Of a stretch of DNA of 64,000 nucleotides, positions 46,801-56,824 are shown piece after piece. The stretch spans positions 1,240,001 through 1,304,000 of the forward strand of contig JANUWF010001224.1 of NCBI GenBank assembly GCA_026120185.1, in the 5' to 3' direction. The stretch's first letter is position 1; the number at the start of each line of letters is the position of its first letter. Source of the DNA: Voacanga thouarsii (lineage: Eukaryota > Streptophyta > Magnoliopsida > Gentianales > Apocynaceae). The notes under the pieces are model-generated. The model saw only the letters and a program-made list of their open reading frames with translations, ran no database searches and was not told the origin of the DNA. Both the position numbers and the translations under genes were made by a program.

Positions 46801-47699
46801 AGGTGATGACTCATCACTTGTAGAAGCTTATGAAAAACTTTAGAGTGCTCTAGAACCTTAAAGAAATTTATAGAAAAAGGTAGAAACTCTTAGAACATTA
46901 TAGATATTTTCTAATCTTACATGGCCATGCATAATCAACCTTGATTAACTTACTCAAATCAAGATTAGCTTAATTAAGCTTGGTCAAATGAAGTCAAAAG
47001 GTGGTCCAACTTGGTCAAAATTTTCATGCTTGTGGGCCATCATTATGTATTTCTTGTGAACCATTCTTATTTATTTCTTGTGGGCCATTCTTCTTTATTT
47101 CTTCTTCCTTTTTTTTTTTTTTATCACAACCAATCAAATAGAAACACTTGGCCTCATTAACCAATCACTAAACGAAACTTATTTTCATCCACCAATTATG
47201 AGAAGACACACGTCCCATTTCCAACCGTAATTTTTCATTTTCTTCAGAAATGACCAAAATCGGGTCCGTAATGAAAAATATTTTATTTCACTACCCAACT
47301 CCAAAAATTCCATTGAATCCATTGGTAACACTTAAATTCTTCAATTCCCTCTCTACTTGGTCAAATTTGCGGTCAAAGTCGCGAGCACGGTCAAAATAAC
47401 GAAAATGTCCCCGATACCCCGGGTAGTATAATTCGCACCAAAACGTGCGCCTCATTGCATTGATCAATTTCTCTTTCTAGAGTACCCTAAAATTATTATT
47501 CTTTTAATCTTAATAACCTTCCAAAAATTTAGGGTTCGGGTAAAACAAATGCAATAATTACATCCAAGTCTGGACAAAATTTTATTTCTCCAAAGTGTTC
47601 GTCTCAATATACCGATCAACTTTTGTTCTAGCCGTTGATATAAATTCTCATCCTATTACAGGTAATAACCAACCGAAAGTAAAAAGGTGGGGTGTTGCA
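43890..47699 (-). repeat. Solo LTR G (chromovirus-type, divergent family)
   Basis: A 3,810 bp LTR from TGTAACACCCC to GGGGTGTTGCA, flanked by perfect GATAA duplications (43885-43889 and 47700-47704). The end near 43,960 shares GACAAGGGGTCTTTATAA with the B family, and the TTGAGTACTCAA palindrome recurs at 44747-44758. The rest is too different for the same subfamily, and no tRNA-like segment was found. A CT-rich tract lies at 46,500-46,590. ORFs inside are chance frames. Confidence 0.85.
45486..45560. repeat. CpG-rich repeated motif cluster in LTR G
   Basis: Within about 75 bp, 'tagccgacg', 'ccgacggttag' and their inverted form 'aaccgtcg' recur several times. It is GC- and CpG-rich inside an AT-rich LTR. 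Confidence 0.6.
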
Positions 47700-49116
47700 G
47701 ATAACTATTTAGTACCAGTGATATAATGTCATTATAGCAATTCTGCAAGTATCTTTAGACTTGAGATCTTCAAGATACTTTGTTTACTGAGTTTTGTACT
47801 TTGATTCTAATCTTTAGAGTCTTATCAAGGGTTGCCTATGAGGGAGATATTAGGTACAATGTAAAGTAAACAAAAGTAATTGAGATAGTCAACAAATGAT
47901 TCATCTCTCCTAATAATAAGGCCCTATATCTCATGGCCACTTGTAGGAAACCATTACTCACGAAGTCCTTAGCCAAGGTAGCTATGTGTTAGAATTTGTT
48001 CCAAATGATAAACTTGTTGAGTAATTGATTCTGGAACAAGTACCAATAAATTCGAGTTAGAGTTAAATATGTTCTAGTAGGAGTTGACACTAATTCCATA
48101 CTCTAAAACTGAATGAGATACAGTATGATGAAATGAGTTTATTGCACTGATATTTTACTATTGAAAGATTCATGTCAAGTCACTTAACTTTTTAGACTTT
48201 TGGATTGTCAAGATGCATTGCTAGATACCGCTCTTGATATGCTAAATATGAATTTATTAATTAATAAATTAATAAATTCATCATAATTAGAATTAAAATG
48301 TCAATTCTAATTATTAAGGATTATTAATTCTATAGTGATTTGAATTCAATTATATTTCGCTACCAATAGACTGGAAAACCTAATAAGTCACACACAATAG
48401 AGAAATCTATACTCAAAATATTTTATGATAACATTATGGGTAATATGTGAGAAGAATTAATTATTATAGGTTAAAGTGTTATAATTAGTTAGGTGAAATT
48501 GCAGCTGTTAAATCCTTTGTTTGTGAATTATAAATTTGTTATAATTCAAATGGTCAAATTACAATTTTTTAAACTTAGGAGTCCATAATTGAAAAAGGGT
48601 AAATAATTGTTTTCTAAAAGATTTAGAAAATAGGAAAAGCTCTATATGTTTCCTTTTGGAATAAGATGATAATGCTCTTTGAGCAATAGATGAATTTTGT
48701 TCTCTGCGTGGTTTTAGAGAAAAATACAAAAACACCAGCTTTATAGAGAAAGGGAAATTCGGAGTTTTTCTTTTAATAAATTACAATAGCCTTGTTCTTT
48801 TTCTGTTCTTTTCCGATTAAACCTTAATGCCGCCAATCAAAATTACCTATTAGCATCAGTTCTTGGCACCGATAAAGTATAATTCCTTGTGTGGATTACT
48901 CTTAAAGAATTCATATACTTGGAATTTTAGTGGCTCGATTTGATCAACTTCCAAAAGGGATTTGCATAGAAGAAAATTTTTAAAAACTACATTTTGAGTT
49001 AACGAATTTTTCCTCCCTCTTAACCTATTTAATTACATATGAGTGATCCTATTACGTGAATTTCATTTTAATTTTTGCTGCGCGTATATTTGATATAACA
49101 TGATCGAAATCTAATA

Positions 49117-49526
49117 TCTTCTTCTTCTTAAAAACAATTTTCTTTTTAGAAGTTAAGGAATCAACCAACAAGACTACCTTATTTTCCTTCTTCATAGTAC
49201 TTTTTGCAGCATTGAGAAGATTAATCAATTCAGGTACAGTGGATTCAATCTTGTTCATCCGGCAGTTCATCACAACTTGTGAAAAATTAGTTGGCAAAGA
49301 TTGAAGAATTAAGTTTATACTTAATTCATGATATATTGTAAACCCAACTGATCTAAACTTCTCAATCAACACCAATATTTTTAGTCCATGAGTTGCTACT
49401 GAAGTACCTTCTCCCATTTTACAATGGAATAACTGTTTAAAGATCTCATATATCTCTGTTTGGGCTTGTTCATCAAATAATTCTGTAAGATAAAAGACAA
49501 TAACATCAGTACCTATATGCTTATGT
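49117..49526 (-). pseudogene. gag central part of copia element X
   Basis: Minus strand: ELFDEQAQTEIYEIFKQLFH, then MGEGTSVATHGLKIL, LSINLILQSLPTNFSQVVMN and AAKSTMKKENKVVLLVD, the classic copia gag (UBN2/DUF4219) phrases. The frame then runs into the solo LTR at 49116; the remainder of gag resumes below 43480. The N-terminal part is missing where CACTA-like DNA starts at 49527. This shows that the solo LTR inserted into X. Confidence 0.8.
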
Positions 49527-50100
49527 CACTAAAAAAAAAAATGGCTTTTCGCAATGCCAGAGAAATTGTAGTGAAATTGGCCAAGCCGTTGCAAAAAGTT
49601 TGCCACCATTGTATAACCGTGGGGAATACTTTTTTCCATAGATTTACCACGATTGTAGAACCGTTGTAAATAAAGTGTGATATTTGTTCATAAACTTTTT
49701 GTCTCAGTTTTTCCCAACGGTTATTAATTGTGGGAAAAAATTTTAATTTTTTGTTCAATTTTCCAACATTTTCACAAATGTTGTGAATATTATTTGTTAC
49801 GATTAAGTTTCCATTAGAAATAATACTCCTTGTCACGACTCTTTTCCAAATTGACATAACTGTAGGCAATGCCCATTTGCTATGATTTCCTTTTTATTGT
49901 AATTCAAACTTTTTACCACAGAATTCTTAATATTAGAAAAAATCATTTGTCGCAATTTTTAAACAATTTTTTTACATTCTTATATATTAATCTCTTTCAC
50001 TACAAATGCAAATACATACTGATATTACATTTATCCTAATACTCTTATTTGAAATTATCCATCATAAAATGAAAAACTGTAGTGAAAATATTAAACTATT
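49527..50100. mobile_element. CACTA-like DNA transposon end (partial)
   Basis: It starts CACTAAAAAAAAAAATGGC, like a CACTA (EnSpm) terminus. Subterminal repeats of the type 'aaccgttg', 'aaccgtgg' and 'caacggtt' follow in both orientations over 49,580-49,730. A matching TAGTG end with the same 3 bp duplication was not found; GTAGTG near 50,078 is the nearest candidate but does not fit well. The right border is therefore uncertain. Confidence 0.45.
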
Positions 50101-50772
50101 TTTCCCTCAACTTTAATAATATCATCATTTACTATATATATATAGAACCATGAAAACCTCCAATATTGACAATCAAATATCATTCATTGATTGAACATTC
50201 AAAATGTCATATTCCATTAATAATAACTTAATATACACCAAAAAACCTAAATGAAGTCTAATAAGTAGCATGAATCTAATCATTGATATTAATTCAAAAT
50301 TGTCTAAAACAAAACCACAATTCTAACTATGGCATCCATCAGAAGTTATAAAAATTCATTGAGGACAAAAAATAATGCTATAGTTAAATGAACTTTCAGC
50401 TACCTTGATCTCCATTCCTCCTATCATTAAAAAAAAGAACAAAATTACTTCTTAATAAAGCTAATAAAAATCTATTTTTTAGCTAGCATAAATTAAACTC
50501 ACTACTAAACCATGCAAAAGAAACTAGAGAATATGATTAGTTAATTCTAAGCAAGTACATACAAAGAGAAGCAACATAGCCTGAAGTGAGATTAGAACAT
50601 GGAAGAATGAGAACCCAAAATTCCAACTTCAATTGCAATTAAAGACCAAACAGTAATCTCATTTTACTCATGCAAAGTATAAAAATCTTGTTGATTGTCA
50701 GTAGAAGACAAAAGAAGCACAGACAGGCCATCATATTTCAACAAACATATTTAAGCGAGTATTGTTGTTGTA
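50101..50772. other. Gene-free AT-rich stretch
   Basis: No coding or repeat signal was recognised. It may be the interior of the CACTA-like element or its flank. Confidence 0.4.
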
Positions 50773-51766
50773 TGATAGGAATCGTCCCAGCCATGAAGGC
50801 CAATCTAAAGAAGGGAGAAGGAAGACAAAGACATTACACACGTCTCTATGGGTGAAGATCCTTTTCAAGAGACTTCAAGGTGTCTTTTAAGATTTCAAGC
50901 CAAGGATGAAGAATATTGTCAAGTAATAGAGGATTAAAGAAGAGCTAAGAGGATCAAAACTTGGACAACAATTGGTATGGGGGGGCAAAAGAAGCATAAG
51001 AGGGGGCTAAAAAGACAAGAAAATCCAGCTATGAGGAGAACAGAATACACCTGGCACCAGGCCCACCCAAGCACCTAGTGCCAGGTTATCACTGGGTTCT
51101 GTTTCCAGAACACACCTGGTGCCGGGTCCACCCAAACACTTGGTACTAGGTCATTTCGGGCACGACCCAATTTTGCTTATTTTTCTTATTTTACTTTATT
51201 TTGTTCCTAATATAATTTCCACGACTTTTGACTTGTAATAGGTATTTTTTGGACTTACTTAGGAGATGAATGGCTGAGATTAATTTCCTATTTGCTAGGT
51301 TTAGTTTGTTGTTTTCATATATGCCTCATTACTCTTATAATAGTCAAACTTTTGAGACTTGGAATATTTTTTGTAGAAAAACCAAATTCTCTCTAGAGAA
51401 GAGTGTGTAATGGGTAATTCCCATTTAAAGACCAAATCAAATGGCTTAGTTCCACCTTTAATTCAATATCTCTAAACTTCCAAGGGATAATCTAAATCTC
51501 TTTCTCTATTCTTGGGTGCTAGTATTTCTCGAGTGTTCTTGATAGGTTGAGTTTTTGGGTGCCTTCAAATCCCATCTTTTTGTTCTAATATCTTGATAGA
51601 TTAGGGTATTTAGGTGTTTTGAAGTAGGGTAGATTCCCCAAATCTCATTCGGTTAATTGCATTTGCATTTAGTTCATTACGTATGTGAATTTAGTAGGGA
51701 GTTGAATGACCAACTCTAGGGTTATTGTTCTTCAAAAATCAAAAGGCTTCCTCATTTACCATATCA
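50773..51766 (+). repeat. 5' LTR of element E
   Basis: A 994 bp LTR, TGATAGGAATCGTC to CATATCA, homologous to 54089-54509 over its first part. It holds four worn copies of a CCTGGCGCCAGG-type palindrome: 51050-51061, 51074-51085, 51115-51126 and 51139-51150. Confidence 0.8.
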
Positions 51767-51769
51767 AAG

Positions 51770-51781
51770 TGGTATTATAGC
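51770..51781 (+). other. Primer-binding site of element E
   Basis: TGGTATTATAGC, a worn version of TGGTATCAGAGC (initiator tRNA-Met). Confidence 0.7.
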
Positions 51782-52679
51782 AAGATTGTATTGATTTTAA
51801 TCAATACAACTTTCTTTGGGTAAGGTACAATTTTCTTCAAGAACTTATTAAAATTTTCAAATTTTTGTCACTTATAGGAGTATTTTTGAATGCTTAGAAC
51901 TCAATATTGTACCATAAACTTGGTGTGAAATTGAACTTACATGATGGGTTTATGATTGGGTAGCTATTTGAGGATTAAAATTGCAGAAATTTTGAAGTTC
52001 TTTAAGTTGATTGGTTGCACAAAATTTTGCTCAAAAAGAATCCCGTAACTCATTTTTATGCTAAATTTGTGAGCTATAAAACTCATGTTTTTTACTTTTA
52101 CTGTTGAGAAATTATTCCTTGATGTTAGTATAATCATTAATTTTTCTTGTGATTTTTGAGTTTTTGGGTTGTTACAAGTGTGAAAATTTTTGAAACCACT
52201 TGAGTTATGAGGTGCGCACAAGGTGTTTGATATATTGCATCAATGACTTATGATTACTCATACATGACTATCTCAAGCGTCCATTCATGAACTATATTAT
52301 CGCCTAGCATAGTAGATTATTCTTAGTGAGGTAAATCTTTCTTGTAGCTACTGGAAAGTTTATTTCTCTTTGAATTAGTCTTGTGCTTGGGAAGCAATTG
52401 AGTGGATTGAAAAAGGCAAGAGGGTGAGCTTATTATTGTAAAAGCCAAAAAAGAGTGTAAACACAATGGTTGAGTGACACCGATTGGTGCTAAACATGTA
52501 AGGGAGAGAAGTAAGGAACTTTTCTTGTGTGTTTTTCTTCTCAAAATTTCTTTTTACAAAAAAATAGCTGATGAGAGTTCATATGATTCATCTTCTACGA
52601 GGGCTTAAGGTAAAGTAAGTGATTTATATGAAATATTATGCTCAAGTAGAAGAGAATGTGATAGCTATAATAAGAAAGA

Positions 52680-53130
52680 AAGGGACATGAAGAATGTGAA
52701 AATAATTGTGAATTGTTGAATGATTGTGATGAAGAGCAACACACTAGTGGAGATAGAAATAGTGGATATGAAAAGGGAAGAATTGGGTGGATTGATTATG
52801 AGAGTGATGGAATTCTTGTGGGATGACCTCCAAAGAGAACAAAGGGTAGATTGCAAAATTATTCAAATAATAGAGTGCAAAGAAAGAGATAGTATGTGCA
52901 AAAGAAAGAGTATGATTGCTCTAATTGTGGGGAAAAGGCCATTACTTTTACAATTGTCCTACTGTACCACAATGGAGGAAGGATAAAATGCAAGGTAGTA
53001 GAAATTCCACCTATAGACAAACCAAAGCTACTTATCTTAATAAATTGACACATAAGAGATTTTATGGGGCACAAGGTGATATACGAAGGCATGCGAAGGT
53101 TGAAAAACAAATTCTAGAGGTTGAGAAGCA
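52680..53130 (+). pseudogene. gag remnant of element E with frameshifted zinc knuckle
   Basis: A degraded gag C-terminus. The knuckle C-S-N-C-G...K-G-H-Y-F-Y-N-C is readable at 52918-52957 only across a one-base shift in the run GGGGAAAA. Downstream, VPQWRKDKMQG fits a gag tail. The upstream part of gag (about 51,800-52,680) is not recognisable. Confidence 0.6.
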
Positions 53131-53371
53131 ACCCTAAAAGAGAGTAGACTCAAAGCAAACTACTTATGCTAACCATCCACTTAATCAATTGAGAGATGTG
53201 GGAAAAGAGAAACTTAGAGGGGTTGGAATAGGTAGTAAAGGAGGAATAGTGATTGAGCCAATATGTCCATTAATTAGATTAGCAAAAGGAGATGGGGATA
53301 CTTGTGAGGGTAAAGAAAGAGATGAAATGCAAAGGGAAAATATCTTCTTTTCAGGGTCTTATTCATGAAAA

Positions 53372-53730
53372 ATATGTAGTGTGCTTATTGATAGAAGAAG
53401 CTGCAAAAACTTTATTAGTGCTACATTGGTGGAGGAATTAGAGTTAGAAACCTTGAAACACCCTAGTCCCTACAAGCTTCATTGGTTGAATAATTGTGGA
53501 GAAGTGAAGGTGAACAAGCATGCCAAGGTTGAATTTGACATATGGGGATACCATGATGAAGTGTTGTGTAATTCTTATTCCATAAATGTTGGGCATATTT
53601 TTTTGGGGAGACCTTAGATGTTTAATAGAGATATAGTCCACGAGGGGATGGAAAACACTTATACTTTGAAGAAAGATGAAAAAAAGTTCACTTTAGTTCC
53701 CCTATCCTCTAGTGAGGTTTTGGAAGATTA
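53372..53730 (+). pseudogene. Retropepsin domain of element E
   Basis: A plant gypsy protease-like frame (53381-53617): VEELELETLKHPSPYKLHWL, GEVKVNKHAKVEF, VGHIFLGRP. The catalytic motif reads D-R-R-S-C where the family has D-[GS]-G-S-C, so it is inactive. After a TAG the frame goes on (VPLSSSEVLED), then a lysine/glutamate-rich linker follows to about 53,960. Confidence 0.72.
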
Positions 53731-54039
53731 AAATATTTTGAGGGAGAATGAATAGAAAAAAAGAGAGAAGAAATAGGGGGAAAGGATTGAGAGAAAAGAA
53801 GAAGAGGTGAAAACAAAAGAAGATGTTGGGGACAAAGTGGAGAAAGGGAAAGGAGAAAAAAAAAACCACTTCAAATTTGAGAGAAAAAGAACCGAGTGAA
53901 AAACAAGGAGGTGAGAAAAGAAAATAGAGTGGAGGTAAAATGAGAAGAAAAATGTGGGTAGTGAAAAAAGAAAACAACGAGCATGACAAAGTTCAAAAGA
54001 CAACATTCTCGCCTTTACCCAAAATTCCTTGTTTAAATT

Positions 54040-54088
54040 TTTATGTAGGTGACAATTTAAGGACGAATCATAACAAAGAAGGAAGAAA
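54040..54088 (+). pseudogene. Last residues of pol and polypurine tract of element E
   Basis: DNLRTNHNKEGRND matches the usual plant gypsy pol end (D-[LS]-R-T-N-P-F-E-E-G-x-N-D). It overlaps the purine tract AAAGAAGGAAGAA directly before the 3' LTR. Everything from RT to IN is deleted upstream of it. Confidence 0.7.
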
Positions 54089-54509
54089 TGATAGAAATCG
54101 TCACAAGTATGAAGGCCAATCTAAAAAAGAGGAAAGGAGGACAAAAACACAATATACGCTTCCATGGGTGAAGCTCCTTTTCAAAAGACTTCAGGTGCAT
54201 TTGAAGATTCCAAGCCAAAGATAAAGAAGGTTGTCAAGCAATAGAGGATTAAAGAAGGGCTAAGTAGATCAAATCTTAGACAACAATTGGTATAGAGGGC
54301 CAAAGAAGCACAAAAAAGGGCAGAAAAGATAAGAAAAGTCGAATGTGAGAAGAACAAAACACACATGGCGCCAGGCCCATCCAGGCACCTAGCGCCAGGT
54401 CATCACTGTGTTCTATTTCTCGAACACACCTGGCGTTAGGTACACCCAAGCACCTGGCGCCAGGTCACTTCGAGCACAACCCAATTTTGCTGATTTTTCT
54501 TGTTTTCTC
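54089..54509 (+). repeat. 3' LTR of element E (truncated)
   Basis: The first 421 bp of the LTR, with better-preserved GGCGCC palindromes at 54364-54375, 54388-54399, 54429-54440 and 54453-54464. It stops at about 54,509, where gypsy gag sequence begins. Confidence 0.78.
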
Positions 54510-56824
54510 AAAGGATTGAGGCAGGAGTTGAGAAAGGCTTTGGCACCTTCCTCACCGATGACTTATTCGGGGGCAGTGGACGCAATGACCTAAGCGGAGA
54601 ATGAGGATTGAAATAGGATGGTACCAAGACCTTTCTTGCCGCCAAGACAACCACCGAGACCTTTTTAGATGCATCAACCTAATAAGCGACCTGCCATTCA
54701 GCAATGGCAGAATTAAGAAAAGCAAGCATGAACAACACCAGTTGGTCCTGCGTAGAATCTTCCATCATACAGATACTGCAAGAAGAAAGCTAATGTAGGA
54801 AAGAATTGTTAGTCCAAGGGAGTTGAGCGGAAATGCTATAATTGCGGAGATTCGACTCATTTGTAAAACGTCTACCTAAAACTTCTCTAAATCCGGCAAG
54901 GAAACTCGGCTTAGACCGCGAAAGCCAATCGAGCCAATATTGTAGGAGCCTCCAGAAGTGGAACTCAGAAGCCGCAATAAAAACGAAGGTTTTTGCTCTT
55001 AACCGAGAGGAAGTTAGAGTAGATGCAGCGATGGTGGAAAGTACATTTAGTAACCAAGGTCATTCCGTTAATGCATTGATAGACCCTGAATCTACCCATT
55101 CCTATTTAAACAAGAATTGTGCATATCATTTGGGGTGGGATGGAGTAGAACTACCTTTTACCTTGTTGGTGTGTACACCCTTAGGGAAAATGGTGCAAGT
55201 GGAACGGTATATGCAGAATTGTAAAATTGAAGTGGGGAAAGAAAGCTTGGAGGGAGATTTGGTAGTCTTAACTATTGACGACTACAACTTGATTTTAGGT
55301 ATGGATTAGCTAGCTAAGCATGGGGCTAAAGTAGACTATAAGAATAAGTCCATGCAGTTCATTAAACCGGGATGCGATGTGCTGGAGTTCAACAGCAAGT
55401 GGGTAAAAGAGTTGAAGTTTTTTATAGTTAGAGCAAAAGCCCAAAAATTGTTAAAGCAAGGATGTCAAGGATATTTGGCCTATATGATAAATAAGCTGAA
55501 GGATCAGTGCACCCTCAAAGATACCGAGGTGATAAGAGATTTTTTCGACGTGTTTCTTGCGGAACTCACTTCTCTACCTCCTAATCGAGAAGTTGAGTTC
55601 ACCATTGATCTAATTCTAGGAGCAGAACTTGTATTTCGAACCCCATATCGGATGGCACCGGCGGAGTTGAAGGATTAAAAGGAGCAGCTACAAGAATTGG
55701 TGAAGTAAGGTTATATAAGACCTAGCACGTCACCTTGGGGAGCTCCAGTGCTATTCGTGAAGAAGAAGGATAGTACCTTGAAGTTGTGTATCGACTACCG
55801 GGGGTTGAACAATCTGACCATAAAAAATAAGTATTCTCTACCGTTAATTGACGAGCTGTTCAACTAGTTGTAAGGCTCCAGTTGTTATTCCAGACTGGAT
55901 TTGAGGCAAGGATATTATCAAGTGAGGATAAGGGAGGACGATATTCCCAAGACGACCTTCAACACAAGATATGGTCACTACGAGTTTGTAGTGATGCCTT
56001 ATAGGGTGACAAATGCACTAGCAGTGTTTATGGATTTGATGCATCGAGTTTTCCAACCCTACCTGGATAAGTTCATGGTGGTATTCATCGACGATATACT
56101 CATATACTCTAAGAGTCCCGAGGATCATGCAAAACATTTGAAGCTAGTATTGGAGAAGCTAAGAGAGCATAAGCTTTATGCCAAATTTAGCAAATGCGAA
56201 TTTTGGTTAGATTATGTGTCATTCCTTGGTCATGTGGTAATCATGGATGGAATCAAGGTGGACACGGCAAAAGTTGAAGTAGTTTCATATTAGAAGCAAC
56301 CAGAGAACATCACGGAGATTCGAAGATTCTTGGGATTGGGCGGCTATTGTAGGAGATTTATTAAAGGGTTCTCAATGCTAGCATCACATATGACACGGTT
56401 GCTAAGAAAGGACGTACCGTTTGTCTGGAATGAGAAATGCGAAAAGAGTTTCCAAGAGCTGAAGCGGAGGCTAAAAATAGTGCCCATGCTAAGTTTTCCA
56501 GAGGGAGATAAACCTTACACTCTGTATATTGATGCTTCAAAGGAAGGTTTGGGAGAAGTATTGATGCAGGATAGGAAGGTAATAGCCTATGCTTCTTGAA
56601 AATTGAAGCCTCATGAAGTCAACTATCCAATGCAAGATTTGGAGCTGGCTGCCATTGTATTTACTTTAAAGAAATAGCGGCATTACTTGTATGGAGCCGA
56701 GTATGACGTGTTTACCAACCACAAGAGCCTGAAATACATCTTCACCCAGAAGGACTTGAATTTGAGGTAGCGGAGATGGATAGAATTTTTGGAAGAGTAT
56801 TATTATCCTATCAACTACCACCCT
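54510..56824 (+). pseudogene. Fragment C: gypsy gag-pol piece (B family relative)
   Basis: Colinear with element B from late gag (GLRQELRKALAPSSP) through a worn zinc-knuckle region, protease (DPESTHS, again lacking DSG), reverse transcriptase ([17 protein letters not shown] at about 56,080-56,125; motif FIDDIL) and RNase H to PINYHP. It has no LTR start or primer site on the left and is cut at 56824 by the 5' LTR of D. Stops include TGG to TAG in GMD-LAKHG near 55,307 and TAG for CAG near 56,770. It is useful as a sister sequence: it keeps CAA or CAG at several codons that are stops in B. Confidence 0.85.

Larger units (their letters stand above)
43480..49116 (+). repeat. Solo copia LTR (X family), interrupted by solo LTR G
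   Basis: A plus-strand LTR in two parts, 43480-43889 and 47705-49116, of the same family as 38634-40243 but in the opposite orientation. It also starts TATTA (TATTAAGATTTTGC) and ends CTAATA. It lies inside the gag of element X, which continues at 49,117. The flanks TTTTC (43475-43479) and TCTTC (49117-49121) are a likely duplication with one mismatch. No internal sequence accompanies it, so it is a solo LTR. Confidence 0.68.
50773..54509 (+). mobile_element. Element E: internally deleted Ty3/gypsy element
   Basis: 5' LTR 50773-51766, primer site 51770-51781, a short interior with a gag zinc knuckle, protease and the last residues of pol, then the first 421 bp of a 3' LTR (54089-54509) cut by fragment C. 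Reverse transcriptase, RNase H and integrase are missing. The left flank is TTGTA (50768-50772); the right duplication cannot be seen. Confidence 0.78.

Noticed and set aside
49513..49869. 118-codon minus-strand ORF
   Set aside because: It lies across the CACTA-like terminal repeats and has no domain; chance frame.
50073..50083. GTAGTG as the right end of the CACTA-like element
   Set aside because: The flanking three bases do not match the left side and no paired terminal repeat is seen.
53702..54006. Two minus-strand Phe/Leu-rich ORFs resembling membrane proteins
   Set aside because: They are the complement of the Lys/Glu-rich linker after the protease of element E; the pyrimidine-rich strand gives hydrophobic codons by composition alone.
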